Source of the DNA: Endozoicomonas_A sp049275935
Lineage (GTDB): Bacteria > Pseudomonadota > Gammaproteobacteria > Pseudomonadales > Endozoicomonadaceae
Length of the DNA stretch: 64,000 nt
Assembly: GCF_049275935.1 (NCBI RefSeq)
Contig: NZ_CP184830.1
Location: forward strand, 2,666,001-2,730,000
Direction: 5' to 3'
Notes under the pieces: generated by a model
Told to the model about the DNA's origin: nothing
The model's input: the letters and a program-made list of their open reading frames with translations, nothing else
Databases searched by the model: none
Program-made: the position numbers and the translations under genes
Shown: piece by piece, positions 6,940-16,356 of the stretch
Layout: the number at the start of each line of letters is the position of its first letter
How positions within the stretch are numbered: position 1 is the stretch's first letter

Positions 6940-7087
6940 TTAGAATGCACGTCTGTGGCCTGATGATTTGTTGTAAAGAAACAAGAACATCGTCCCAATA
7001 ACAGGATTCAAGCTCAGTGATCTCTTGGCCTGTTCAGATGTTTGATTCGACCGGTTGCCACAAACAGATCAGAAAAAACAACATCAT

Positions 7088-7116
7088 TTGACCACTGAAT
7101 ATCAGACCTGTAGTAT
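7088..7116 (+). promoter_or_regulatory. Sigma-70 type promoter for betT
   Basis: TTGACC, 17 bases, TAGTAT, about 118 bases before the ATG at 7234. It is a housekeeping-type promoter, in contrast to the ECF-type ones of the effector genes. Confidence 0.45.
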
Positions 7117-7233
7117 CTTCCGCCCTCTCGCCTGAAATTGTTTAATACTGAGGTAGTCTCAGCGCCTTCACTTAAACAACTTCACCTGAAGAGCTTCAGT
7201 CAATCAACCTGACTTTGGGAGCCACTCGTCTTT

Positions 7234-9195
7234 ATGTCTGATCTTTCAGAATCACGTCACAGTCTTAACTTGCCCGTCTTTGTCGGTGCAGCCAGTATCA
7301 TTCTTCTGATAGTAGTCTCTACGGCTCTGTTTCCGAAGCAGGCCGAGCTTTATTCCACCTTCTTGCAAACGGCCATAATGACCAACGCCAGCTGGTTTTA
7401 TGTGACGGCAGTCGCCATTATCCTTATCGGCGTCGCTATTGTCGGCCTCTCCCGTTATGGCGATATTAAGTTAGGCCCTGACCATTCCGAGCCGGACTTC
7501 AGCTTCGGCTCCTGGTTTGCCATGCTGTTTTCAGCCGGTATGGGGATTGGCCTGATGTTCTTTGGCGTGGCGGAACCCGTTATGCACTTTCTCACTCCCC
7601 CTGTGGGCGATCCTGCATCCATCGAGTCCGCCCGGGAGTCCATGAGAATTACCTTTTTTCACTGGGGGTTTCATGCCTGGGCCATCTACGCCATTGTGGC
7701 TCTGATTCTGGCGTTCTTTGGCTATCGTCATAATCTGCCGTTAACCCTCCGTTCAGCGCTTTTCCCGATTGTGGGTGATCGTATTCACGGTGTTATTGGT
7801 CATATTATTGATATCTTTGCCATTCTGGGTACGACCTTTGGTGTGGCTACAGCTTTGGGTTATGGCGTGCTTCAGGTCAACTCGGGCCTGAATTACCTGT
7901 TTGATGTTGATGTAAGCACCCATGTTCAGGTGGTTTTGATCGTAGTGATTACCGCTCTGGCCACGCTCTCTGTTGCTTCAGGGCTTGATAAGGGAATTCG
8001 TCGTTTATCCGAGATCAATCTGCTGCTGGCACTGTTGCTGATGGCCATGGTCATTATTCTCGGGCCTACTATCCTGCTGTTGCAGATACTGGTGCAGAAT
8101 ATTGGCAGTTATCTGTCCGATATCGTCGACAAAACATTTAATCTCTATGCCTATGAACCGACCGACTGGATGGGTGGCTGGACTCTGTTTTACTGGGCAT
8201 GGTGGTTGTCCTGGTCGCCTTTTGTCGGCATGTTTATTGCCCGTATCTCCAGAGGCAGAACCATTCGCGAGTTTATCTGTGGCGTGCTGTTTGTACCGGC
8301 CTGTCTGACCTTTATCTGGATGACCGTATTCGGAAACACTTCCATTGATCTGATTATGAATCATGGTGCGGAAGATCTCGCTGACATTGTTCAGGTCGAT
8401 GTTTCACTGGCGCTCTTCAAGTTTCTGGAGTACTTCCCGGCCACTGAGTTCCTGTCAGGAATCGCCATTATCATGGTCGTGGTGTTCTTTGTAACCTCTT
8501 CCGATTCCAGTGCCATGGTGATTGATATGCTGGCTTCTAAGGGTGAAGGGAAAACACCGGTCTGGCAGCGGGTATTCTGGTCTACCCTGATTGGTCTGGT
8601 TGCCCTGGTACTGATGCTTGCCGGAGGTCTCAAGGCGCTCCAGACAGCCACTATTGCAACGGCTTTGCCATTCGCTGTGGTGTTGCTGGTTTCCGGTTAT
8701 GGGTTGTTAAAAGCGCTGGCACTGGATGCTGCCAAGAAAGAAAGTCTGACCCAAACCACCCTGGCTCCGAGCCATGCCAATGTTTCAATTCCATGGCAGA
8801 GTCGATTGCAGAATATTACCCACTTCCCGGCGCGCAAAAGTGTCAGGGTCTTCATGAGAAGTGTCGTGTTACCGGCAATGAAGTCCCTGTCCAGAGAGCT
8901 GGAAGAGCAGGGAGTGGAAACCGGAATTGATTTTGATCGCAACAAAAGTATTGCCTCTCTCAATGTTTTTCATGGTGAGGAACAGGACTTTCTCTACAGG
9001 GTCAGCCCTCGTTCCTATGTTCAACCCAGTTTTGTCATTGATGACGAAGAAGAGAGCAAGTATTACCGGGCAGAAGTCTTCCTGAGGGAGGGTGGTCAGG
9101 ATTACGACATTATGGGCTGGACCCGGGAACAGGTCATTGGCGATATTATTGATCAGTACGAGAAACATATGCACTTCCTGCATATGGTTCGCTGA
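7234..9195 (+). CDS. betT: BCCT family choline/betaine transporter, BetT-like
   Basis: A 653-residue secondary transporter of the betaine/carnitine/choline family, expected to import choline or glycine betaine for osmoprotection across the inner membrane. The sequence shows the 12-helix pattern, FGVAEPVMHF early on, and the family signature WTLFYWAWWLSWSPFVGMFI with ISRGRTIREF at about residues 313-345. After the last helix there is a ~150-residue cytoplasmic tail ending GWTREQVIGDIIDQYEKHMHFL, typical of the BetT branch, where the tail senses osmotic stress. Length fits BetT. It stands alone, with no bet biosynthesis genes or BetI regulator nearby. The exact substrate is not proven. Confidence 0.88.
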   Translation: MSDLSESRHSLNLPVFVGAASIILLIVVSTALFPKQAELYSTFLQTAIMTNASWFYVTAVAIILIGVAIVGLSRYGDIKLGPDHSEPDFSFGSWFAMLFSAGMGIGLMFFGVAEPVMHFLTPPVGDPASIESARESMRITFFHWGFHAWAIYAIVALILAFFGYRHNLPLTLRSALFPIVGDRIHGVIGHIIDIFAILGTTFGVATALGYGVLQVNSGLNYLFDVDVSTHVQVVLIVVITALATLSVASGLDKGIRRLSEINLLLALLLMAMVIILGPTILLLQILVQNIGSYLSDIVDKTFNLYAYEPTDWMGGWTLFYWAWWLSWSPFVGMFIARISRGRTIREFICGVLFVPACLTFIWMTVFGNTSIDLIMNHGAEDLADIVQVDVSLALFKFLEYFPATEFLSGIAIIMVVVFFVTSSDSSAMVIDMLASKGEGKTPVWQRVFWSTLIGLVALVLMLAGGLKALQTATIATALPFAVVLLVSGYGLLKALALDAAKKESLTQTTLAPSHANVSIPWQSRLQNITHFPARKSVRVFMRSVVLPAMKSLSRELEEQGVETGIDFDRNKSIASLNVFHGEEQDFLYRVSPRSYVQPSFVIDDEEESKYYRAEVFLREGGQDYDIMGWTREQVIGDIIDQYEKHMHFLHMVR

Positions 9196-9255
9196 ATCAA
9201 CGGCGCTCTGCTGGAAAGTTGTCTTTTGGCAGGCTTTCGGGCTTAAGGTTTATCG

Positions 9256-9352
9256 GGTTTTGCGACACCCTCTTTAGAGGTTGTCGCAAAACTCTGGTTC
9301 CCATGCTCTTAGGCCCTGTGGGTCCCAGCGTGGGAACGAGCGACACCCTCTA
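9256..9352. repeat. Degraded MITE-like repeats
   Basis: TAGAGGTTGTCGCAAAACTC at 9275 faces GCGACACCCTCTA at 9340-9352, with GTTCCCA/TGGGAAC inside. The end piece GTTTTGCGACACCCTC also appears at 9257. The termini match those of the larger element at 45243-45482, so this is a shortened family member. Confidence 0.55.
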
Positions 9353-9460
9353 GCACTTAGCCTTTTGCATCTCTTCTTGCTTGTTGTACCGGTTATTATC
9401 GAATGAGCGTAAAACCCCGTACTTTTAGTGCGGGGATGTAAGCTCGTCGGCGATAGCCGA

Positions 9461-9874
9461 CTAATGCGGTGTTCTCTGCTGTTGCACATACTGTTTGATG
9501 ACCTCTATAGGAGCGCCACCACAGCTTGCGGCAAAGTAACTTGGACTCCATAGAGCTGACTTGTAGTACCGGTTCGCCACTTCTGGGTGATGAAGCTTTA
9601 GTTTCCTGCTGGATACACCTTTTAAGCTATTGACCAGTTTTGACAACGCTATCTTTGGGGGGTAGTTGATGAGCAGGTGTACATGGTCGGACTCCCCGTT
9701 GAACTCTACCAAATCTGTCTCAAAGTCAGAACAGACCTTCTCGAAAAGGCTTTTCAGTACTGGAAACATGTAGCCTTCAAGCACGTTGTATCGGTACTTT
9801 GTTACAAAGACCAAGTGGCAGTGAAGTTTAAAAACACAATGTCTGCCAGTTCTATATTCATTTGTTTTACTCAT
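9461..9874 (-). CDS. tnpA: IS200/IS605 Y1 transposase TnpA
   Basis: A 137-residue HUH/Y1 single-strand transposase. It shows the HUH pair in SDHVHLLI (about residues 63-70), the conserved N-terminal YRTGRHCVFKLHCHLVFVTKYR and the catalytic tyrosine in IKQYVQQQ near the C-terminus. It cuts and rejoins the top strand at hairpin ends. All key residues are present, so the element may be active. Confidence 0.92.
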   Translation of the reverse strand: MSKTNEYRTGRHCVFKLHCHLVFVTKYRYNVLEGYMFPVLKSLFEKVCSDFETDLVEFNGESDHVHLLINYPPKIALSKLVNSLKGVSSRKLKLHHPEVANRYYKSALWSPSYFAASCGGAPIEVIKQYVQQQRTPH

Positions 9875-9896
9875 AGACCAATTGTATACTCAGGCC

Positions 9897-10955
9897 ATGA
9901 AGAAGACAAAGACACTGAAGGTTCGAGTAAAAGACAAACATGTGAAGCTGCTTAACTGCTTGGCTCGCTCTGTTAATTTCGTCTGGAACTACATCAATGA
10001 ACTCAGTACTCGCTCTATAAAGGAGCGTGGCAACTTTTTGTCTGCCTATGACATACATCCATACACCAAAGGAGCGGGTAAAGAACTCGGCTTGCACAGC
10101 CAGTCATTGCAGTGCATAGCTGCTGAATATGTGACTCGCCGGAAACAGTTCAAAAAAGCCAAACTTAACTGGCGCAAGTCAAATGGTGTTCGCCGCTCTC
10201 TCGGCTGGATTCCAGTCAACACAGGGCAGTCCAAATGGAAGAATGGTCAGGTGTTTCATAACGGCCACTATTTCTCGGTCTGGGATTCCTATGGATTGAG
10301 CGGGTACAAGTTCCGTACAGCCAGTTTTAATGAAGATGCTCGCGGTCGCTGGTATTTCAATGTTGTTGTGGACGTAGATACAGAAGCAACAGAGGGAAAA
10401 TGCTCGGTAGGCATCGACCTTGGTTGCAAAGAGGCTGCAACGGACTCTAATGGTGACGGTGTTAAAGGTCGTGAGTACAGGGCACTTGAGGCGAAACTCG
10501 GTATTGCCCAGAGAGCCAATAACGGAAAAAGAGTTAAGGCGATACACGCCAAAATCAAAAACAGAAGACAAGATGCCTTACATCAATACAGCCGTAAGCT
10601 TGTCAATGAGAATGCGGCCATCTTCGTTGGTAATGTGTCCAGTCTGGCAATGACCAAAACCAAAAAAGCAAAATCGGCTTTGGATGCTGGATGGGGAATG
10701 TTGAAAACTATGCTGGAATATAAATGCGATCACGCAGGCGTGGTTTTTGAAGTAGTCAACGAAGCTTACTCCACCCAGACCTGTTCGTGCTGCCGGAAAA
10801 TACCCGACAGTAGTCCGAAAGGTAGGGCAGGTCTTGGAATAAGAGAATGGGTCTGTTCAGAGTGCGGAGCTGAACATTTGCGTGATTTGAACGCAGCCAG
10901 AAACATTCTTGCGGTCGGGCATGACCGTCTAGCAGTAGGAATCCCCGTCCTTTAG
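9897..10955 (+). CDS. tnpB: TnpB, RNA-guided RuvC-like nuclease
   Basis: A 352-residue OrfB/TnpB. Such proteins use an omega RNA made from the element's right end to cut target DNA and help retain the element. I start at ATG 9897 (MKKTKTLKV) rather than the upstream TTG. RuvC aspartates are seen in GIDLG (D174) and HLRDLNAARN (D330); the zinc ribbon is C296-x2-C299 and C320-x2-C323. At the usual RuvC-II position the sequence is IFVGNVSS, lacking the common glutamate, while a glutamate is present at NEAYST (E289). Some TnpB branches are reported to have a relocated glutamate, which would fit. The stop lies within the right-end hairpin. Confidence 0.9.
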   Translation: MKKTKTLKVRVKDKHVKLLNCLARSVNFVWNYINELSTRSIKERGNFLSAYDIHPYTKGAGKELGLHSQSLQCIAAEYVTRRKQFKKAKLNWRKSNGVRRSLGWIPVNTGQSKWKNGQVFHNGHYFSVWDSYGLSGYKFRTASFNEDARGRWYFNVVVDVDTEATEGKCSVGIDLGCKEAATDSNGDGVKGREYRALEAKLGIAQRANNGKRVKAIHAKIKNRRQDALHQYSRKLVNENAAIFVGNVSSLAMTKTKKAKSALDAGWGMLKTMLEYKCDHAGVVFEVVNEAYSTQTCSCCRKIPDSSPKGRAGLGIREWVCSECGAEHLRDLNAARNILAVGHDRLAVGIPVL

Positions 10956-10972
10956 GGCGGGGAGGATGTCAA
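10800..10972 (+). ncRNA. Candidate omega RNA region of tnpB
   Basis: In IS200/IS605 elements the guide RNA overlaps the 3' end of tnpB and runs through the right-end hairpin; the guide lies just beyond the element. The hairpin at 10943-10962 supports the position; the 5' limit given here is only nominal. Confidence 0.35.
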
Positions 10973-11054
10973 CGTTTTACCTTGTATCGTACCGCCACGA
11001 TAGTCAAACCCGACTATACTCAGCCCACCCAAACAATAACCTACGGTAAAAATA

Positions 11055-11519
11055 ATGCTTCACCAACCTTTGTATACCGCTTTGCTGGAAGCCGGTGTAT
11101 CCGATGAAACCGCCAAAGCAGGAGCGCAAATAGAATGGCACGTTACAGAGAGCCGACTGGACAGAATAGAAAAAAATCTGTCAATCGTCGGCAGCGACAC
11201 TGCCGCACTGAAAGACGGGCAGAAAAAACTGGACTCCAGAATGGACAAGCTGGAAGCCAAAGTAGACAGGCTGGAAGACGGGCAGAAAAAACTGGACTCC
11301 AGAATGGACAAGCTGGAAACAAAAGTAGACAAGCTGGAAACCAAAGTAGACAGGCTGGAAGACGGGCAGAAAAAACTGGACTCCAGAATGGACAAACTGG
11401 AATGCAGTCAGGAAATACTCGTCAGTGACCATAAAAAAATAGTAACCAAGCTGGAGGAACACGACGTAAAACTGGAACTAATACTCGACTGCGTAAAAAA
11501 CATCATGGACAACACTTAA
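11055..11519 (+). CDS. Coiled-coil protein with tandem internal repeats
   Basis: A 154-residue protein. After a 35-residue N-terminus (MLHQPLYTALLEAGVSDETA) it is an almost continuous coiled coil made of near-identical blocks GQKKLDSRMDKLE and (T/A)KVDKLETKVDRLE. Heptads with Leu/Met at core positions run from about residue 35 to 150. The DNA is repeated as well: copies of 63, 84 and 42 bases at 11214-11402, so length can change by slippage or recombination. No membrane segment or signal peptide is visible. Proteins with such repeats often serve as oligomeric spacers or adaptors; the role here is unknown. Confidence 0.7.
   Translation: MLHQPLYTALLEAGVSDETAKAGAQIEWHVTESRLDRIEKNLSIVGSDTAALKDGQKKLDSRMDKLEAKVDRLEDGQKKLDSRMDKLETKVDKLETKVDRLEDGQKKLDSRMDKLECSQEILVSDHKKIVTKLEEHDVKLELILDCVKNIMDNT
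11214..11402 (+). repeat. Tandem coding repeats in the coiled-coil gene
   Basis: Three units starting GACGGGCAGAAAAAACTGGA at 11214, 11277 and 11361. The middle one is longer by 21 bases, an extra three heptad-encoding step. All are multiples of 21, so heptad phase is kept. Confidence 0.85.
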
Positions 11520-11532
11520 CAGAGCAATGGAT

Positions 11533-11560
11533 GGAACTAATTATTGGATTAACAGTCAAA
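11533..11560 (+). promoter_or_regulatory. ECF-type promoter for paralog A
   Basis: GGAACTA, 16 bases, TCAAA. The leader to the ATG at 11735 is 174 bases and holds an inverted repeat AAAATCAGC (11617-11625) and GCTGATTTT (11659-11667). Outside that insert the leader resembles the leaders of the giant family (TACAAGGACAG, TGAG blocks). Confidence 0.6.
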
Positions 11561-11734
11561 TGTTAATGTGATTCGTCTTTATTCAGTCAGATTGGTACTG
11601 CAAGGACAGGAATGAGAAAATCAGCTTCAGGGTTTTTCTTTGTATTAAAGATCGGAATGCTGATTTTCCAGAACTTATGGTATTTGGCTGTCCTGTAATG
11701 GTTCCAACGTACGCCCACAATGGAGTTAGGCAAA

Positions 11735-14422
11735 ATGGATTTTTATCAGTTAAAAGGTTTGACTCAACAGCTGCATGAATTGAAGGTGGTGCAACCCAAT
11801 GGCTTTTCAACAGAAGCAGAAGATGGCTCCACCCAGTTCCTCGGCAGACAGGTAAAGCGACAGGATGGCACCACCGCACAGACTGAGAAAACTGCTCAAA
11901 AAAGACCGGCAAATGCAACAGACGACCCTTTACTGCCCGGTAAACTTCGTAAAATAATGCCAGAAACTGAACTTTTACCTATGAAAAATGAGCAGTTAAT
12001 GTCAGAGGGATTATTCATTACTGCTGGAAGTAAACCGCTATCTGAACGGCAGGTTAATCTTGAGACACAACCCTTTGATTCAAGAGCTGAAGCTATACAG
12101 ATGGCCGCCAGGAATCTGGTGAGTCAATTTCAACTTGAGGCAATAGAAAAGTCACCAACCAATGAAGTGCAATGTGCCGTTTTCCTTGAGTGCCTGAAAC
12201 TTGATGTTGATAATACGCTGATAAGGCTAAACACAACAACATCTTTAAATGGGGCTCAAAAGCTCCTGATTTTGTTGGCAGCTGAAGAAGAGCAGAAACA
12301 ACAGAATAAATGTCCACTTCCTGAGGGCTACTGGATACTTGCGAGGATTCCGTTATCCATCGGTTTTGAGAAGGCAAAGAACCTGTTTCAGCGCCTACCT
12401 GATACGCCTTCTCTGCCAGAGGTGGACAATGTCATTAATGAGCAGTTGACAGCATTAAGACCTGATAAAATGCTCAGGGACAGACTTTTGGAGGTCAGAC
12501 AACCCCTTAAATCGGAAAACAACGAACTTTCCAGACAGCTGTTGTGTGAAGTTGACAATATTGAAAAAAAATTTATCCCAAAAGTTGGATGGAACGGCCG
12601 TTTATCAGACGCTGAGGATTATAGAAATTTCAAGGTCTATACAAGAAGATTGTTGTATCTCTATGCATCCTGTTCCGGTTTTTCACAGCAGGCTGATATT
12701 GCTGAGTTAACGTCGTACATTAGATCCGTTCTTTACATCATCGAGCCAAATAACCGTATACCAGATAACATCTGGCATATTGCTAAAGAGCTGGCCTATT
12801 TGTCGAAACAACCCGGCTCCATCGATTATTGCCACTATATTAGTACCCTGGCCCATTGTTTGAAAACACCGGCACCTGTCGCCTTACAGTTTAAAAATCT
12901 CAAACAGCTCAGTGATATCAAAGGGTTCGCTTTACTTGAAAGCAAACCGCTGGACAAGTATCTAACCGTACTCAGAGCAAACATTGATAAGATAGCCCCG
13001 GAATATTCGCGGGTATTGCTCGATGCAGTTGACGTTCTGGAAAAAGAATGTGCCGGTATATCACTACCTGAAGGCAAGTCTGATATCAAAGCGAAAGTGC
13101 ATCGACTTTTAATGATTATTGCCGCCTGCAAATCATCCAAAGAAATAATGGATACTTCAGTATTGGTTCATTTTGTCACGGCCATCATGGAACATGGCAA
13201 TAAAAAAAATATACCTTATCTAATCGCTGGGCTGGCCCGTCTGGTTCAGAGTACCCCGAAAATACAGAAAATACTGGGTGCCCCCGGAATCAGTGGCGGA
13301 CCGCATTTGCGAATGGCGCCGCTGCAATGGCTGGCATTTGTACCCGATAGACTCTCAGAAGATGACATCGAGGAACTCTGTCAATCTTTGCAAGCTCCCA
13401 GCGCCAGCAAGAGCAGGCGACGGATGAAAGATGGCAAGATTTTCCACCAATGGCTGTCTACCCTTGAGCAGATGTTGGCCAGCGAGGTTATGAATAAGGC
13501 CATGGTAATGCCGATCCTGAAAAAGCTTACCCAAAGTCTGACTTATGAAAAACTGGGCTGGCTTTATATGTTATTCAACATGGGATACAGGTTTACTGCA
13601 TTTCTGGACAGAATGGGCTTGAGCTGTCAGAAGGAAGGATTACCATTGATGATCGCTGAAAAAGGGGCTGACGCTTTGGTGGGAGTGAATAAAAAGTTCT
13701 CAAAATGGCTAATGAAACAACGACATCACCATCTCCTGCCTTTTTACATGGCATCAATGATAGAACAGGGGAATGCAGAAGTTGAAGACCTTACCCATCA
13801 GTTTATAGAGACCAGTGTTAACAACACTTTTGTTCAGAGCAGGCAGTCACCGCTGCACAATCCACACCTGCAAGCCATTTACAAGAAATATCCCCGATTG
13901 GAAGCAGGTTGGGGAGCGAACTTCAGTGGTTTCAGCGAGGAAACCCGAAACAAGCTCTTGTCCCAGGGGGAAACCCTGAAGCTGACAGAGGACCCCTGGG
14001 ATCTTTTTATCAGTGGGCTTGAAGTTAAAAGCTGTCTATCACCTGACGCCCTGAGTTTTAAAATTGGACTGATGAGTTATGTGATGGATGGACGCAATGC
14101 CATGATTGTCATAAAGAACCAAAAAGGAAATATCCTCAGCAGAAGTGTGATTCGCATGGTGCTGGATCAGGATGATTGCCCTGTGTTATTGCTTGAAAAA
14201 GGCTATCCCGATAAGCGTAATTTATTGTTCATTGATGCCGCACGGGACATTGCTGACGAGATGGGCCTGCCCCTTTACCACTACCTGGATGCTAAAACAG
14301 GTACAAAAGGTATGATAAAACTTCTGGAAGGGAGAGCACCTCTCGATTATTTTGACGCTTTTCCTTTATTAAAGGAGAGACAGAAACTTACGATTACCGA
14401 CGTACAACGTGATGTAAGGTAG
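11735..14422 (+). CDS. Large effector-like protein, paralog A (895 aa)
   Basis: An intact 895-residue member of a three-copy family (A, B, C) that I do not recognise. It begins MDFYQLKGLTQQLHELKVVQ; the start follows GGAG, and paralog C starts at the same codon. Residues ~20-150 are variable and low complexity; ~150-720 are helical with conserved blocks (NIWHIAKELAYLSKQP; HRLLMIIAACKSSKEIM). The C-terminal ~200 residues are best conserved: DPWDLFISGLEV, then a conserved Cys, GLMSYVMDGRNAMIV, ILSRSVIR, and FIDAARDIADEM. Conserved C, N and R could mark an enzyme site, but no family is claimed. It has no signal peptide or membrane segment. It ends VQRDVR, as B does. Its promoter is ECF type. Confidence 0.75.
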   Translation: MDFYQLKGLTQQLHELKVVQPNGFSTEAEDGSTQFLGRQVKRQDGTTAQTEKTAQKRPANATDDPLLPGKLRKIMPETELLPMKNEQLMSEGLFITAGSKPLSERQVNLETQPFDSRAEAIQMAARNLVSQFQLEAIEKSPTNEVQCAVFLECLKLDVDNTLIRLNTTTSLNGAQKLLILLAAEEEQKQQNKCPLPEGYWILARIPLSIGFEKAKNLFQRLPDTPSLPEVDNVINEQLTALRPDKMLRDRLLEVRQPLKSENNELSRQLLCEVDNIEKKFIPKVGWNGRLSDAEDYRNFKVYTRRLLYLYASCSGFSQQADIAELTSYIRSVLYIIEPNNRIPDNIWHIAKELAYLSKQPGSIDYCHYISTLAHCLKTPAPVALQFKNLKQLSDIKGFALLESKPLDKYLTVLRANIDKIAPEYSRVLLDAVDVLEKECAGISLPEGKSDIKAKVHRLLMIIAACKSSKEIMDTSVLVHFVTAIMEHGNKKNIPYLIAGLARLVQSTPKIQKILGAPGISGGPHLRMAPLQWLAFVPDRLSEDDIEELCQSLQAPSASKSRRRMKDGKIFHQWLSTLEQMLASEVMNKAMVMPILKKLTQSLTYEKLGWLYMLFNMGYRFTAFLDRMGLSCQKEGLPLMIAEKGADALVGVNKKFSKWLMKQRHHHLLPFYMASMIEQGNAEVEDLTHQFIETSVNNTFVQSRQSPLHNPHLQAIYKKYPRLEAGWGANFSGFSEETRNKLLSQGETLKLTEDPWDLFISGLEVKSCLSPDALSFKIGLMSYVMDGRNAMIVIKNQKGNILSRSVIRMVLDQDDCPVLLLEKGYPDKRNLLFIDAARDIADEMGLPLYHYLDAKTGTKGMIKLLEGRAPLDYFDAFPLLKERQKLTITDVQRDVR

Positions 14423-14626
14423 TCATAACGGATGCTTGCAGGCTCCTCAGCTCTTGATTAAAACCGCAACGAGCGCAACACTCGCTGTTATGGCTAAGGT
14501 TCAAGCTACCTTGTCAAACACTTAAGAAAGACATTTCTGGCACCGTTGATGTCACGATCAACGGTGAAGCCCTCACCCTTAATAACCTTGAAAGAACCTA
14601 ATTTTTCGTCAATGGTATCGTTCCAT

Positions 14627-16356
14627 CCGCCTTTCACCACCCCTATCAGGAATACATGGACTCGTAAAAAATGCCCAAAATTTGAATGATCGTCCACTGC
14701 CTTTCCTTCAAACCAACCACATGTTCCTCCTGATTATTGACCGTTAATACACTAAGCCCCTGAAAACAGAAAAATACCCATCTTGCTGTTGGGTTCTGGC
14801 AGGGCTTTTTTTTCTGGTCTGGAAATACACGACTTTGCTTTTTCAGTTCCTGCCTGATTCTGTGCTGGATAGCAGCATAGACCATCAGGCACAGAGTCAT
14901 CACCATTAACAGGGCTTCAATACGTTCCGCTTTCTTCAAATAGAGCGAAGAGACCAGAAAGTCCGGGCTCTTCAGGAACCGAAAGCCGCCTTCAACTTTT
15001 TGTTGCGACTTATAGATAGACAACAGCTCAGAGGCATTCAAACTATTTTTATCCAGCTCATTGGTGCTTAGGATAAAACAACCCAGTGAGGCCTCTGCAT
15101 GCTCCCTCTTCTCGCAGGAAACAAAGCATTCAGCCTGCACAAAGTACTCGAAGTGATCAGGCTTGCTATCCGGCGATGGTCTTCCTTTGCCCGAATAGCA
15201 GGGTTTACAGATAACCTCAGGCTCTGTTTCGCTTTGGCAAAGTTTCGATTGTTTCTGCCACAAGGCAAAAGCCTTCAATGCATCGTCCCGGCACAAAAAG
15301 GCCTTTTTGCTCAGCTTCTCCAGATCACGGGCCTCTTTCAATGACTGTTTTTGCATCTTTCGGGTCAGTGTTTTCCGTTCACTAAGCCCGCGCTTTTTGT
15401 TGAGAAACAGGAACCATCGTTGTTGAACCCCTCCGTAGCAGGAAGGCACTTCAGCTGAGTAATAATCTTCATAGCCTTCAACAGGCTCCAGCGACATGGT
15501 TGGCGCTTTGCAGACCAGCTCCTTTGCCTCCTTGATGTTCAGGGGTACCCGGGAGATAAACAGCTGCTTTTGCTCATCAAGCGACTGAAGGGTTTCTGCA
15601 ACATACATGGCAGCATCAGCAACCAGATAGCGGCTATTCAAAGCAGCCTTAAAACATGACAGATGATTTTTGATAATTTCCTGAAAACAGGTTTTGTCGT
15701 TTACATTACCGCTGGCAGGGGCCATAAACACAGGGATGCCCGCCTGGTTTTCAGTCATTAACTGTAAGACTACCTGGTTCAGGTCAGGCCGGTGGTCACG
15801 GCTGTAACCTTGGCAGATATGAATACAGTTCAAGTCGTCTGGATTGTCATGACTGTTATAGACTCCATCCACATGAAAGCTGGTGCCATCCAGATTTAAT
15901 GCCTTGCAAGGAAGTTTCAGATGATTGACGACCTTGACGGCCAGATTGAGATACAAGTCGCTAACACCAGCGTCGTACAAACTGTCGAGAGCCCGACCAA
16001 GTACCTTATCGTTCAAGTGTTCAGCCTGTATACCTTCCCCGATAAGGCGGTCAATCGGCTTATCCTCAAAAAACTCAGGGAGCATGTATAGAGTTTGCCC
16101 CGTAAAGCCCAAGCCATTGATGATCATTGCAACTACAGCTTGTCCAATAGTGACATTACGAACATCGGAGTCATTTGTGATACGGGCATCAATGTATTCG
16201 GCTATCTTTAACTCCCGACACATAGCGGCAACCAAGCCAAGGTGGTTGAGGTTCTTAGACTGGTATTGAGCTTGAGACATGTTGGTGTACCTGAATGTCT
16301 GTTTATTTCTTTGACAACAGATTTTAGGCAAATATCAATCGGTGTGGTGAAAGGCA
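14627..16356 (-). mobile_element. IS1634-type insertion sequence inside tnpB
   Basis: A 1730-bp element bounded by inverted ends with GCCTTTCACCAC(A/C)CC in common (14629 onward, and the complement at about 16341-16354). A 7-base direct repeat GTTCCAT flanks it (14620-14626 and 16357-16363), the target duplication. Confidence 0.88.
14646..16280 (-). CDS. IS1634 family DDE transposase
   Basis: A 544-residue IS4-superfamily transposase of the IS1634 group. The N-terminus (NLNHLGLVAAMCRELKIAEY) is the DUF4277 type. DDE candidates are the Asp in LNLDGTSFHVDG, the Asp in YLVADAAMY and the Glu in QQKVEGGFRFLK (the YREK-like block). I start at MSQAQ (16280) since the upstream extension is not family-like. 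It looks complete and potentially active. Confidence 0.9.
   Translation of the reverse strand: MSQAQYQSKNLNHLGLVAAMCRELKIAEYIDARITNDSDVRNVTIGQAVVAMIINGLGFTGQTLYMLPEFFEDKPIDRLIGEGIQAEHLNDKVLGRALDSLYDAGVSDLYLNLAVKVVNHLKLPCKALNLDGTSFHVDGVYNSHDNPDDLNCIHICQGYSRDHRPDLNQVVLQLMTENQAGIPVFMAPASGNVNDKTCFQEIIKNHLSCFKAALNSRYLVADAAMYVAETLQSLDEQKQLFISRVPLNIKEAKELVCKAPTMSLEPVEGYEDYYSAEVPSCYGGVQQRWFLFLNKKRGLSERKTLTRKMQKQSLKEARDLEKLSKKAFLCRDDALKAFALWQKQSKLCQSETEPEVICKPCYSGKGRPSPDSKPDHFEYFVQAECFVSCEKREHAEASLGCFILSTNELDKNSLNASELLSIYKSQQKVEGGFRFLKSPDFLVSSLYLKKAERIEALLMVMTLCLMVYAAIQHRIRQELKKQSRVFPDQKKKPCQNPTARWVFFCFQGLSVLTVNNQEEHVVGLKERQWTIIQILGIFYESMYS

Larger units (their letters stand above)
9410..10972. mobile_element. 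IS200/IS605-type element with divergent tnpA and tnpB
   Basis: Both ends carry subterminal hairpins (CCCCGTACTTTTAGTGCGGGG at 9415-9435 and CCCCGTCCTTTAGGGCGGGG at 10943-10962), as expected for single-strand transposition by a Y1 enzyme. tnpA and tnpB start 22 bases apart and point outwards. Exact cleavage sites cannot be fixed by eye. Confidence 0.8.

Noticed and set aside
11214..11402. CRISPR-like repeat array
   Set aside because: The repeats are coding, lack unique spacers of fixed size and keep heptad phase.
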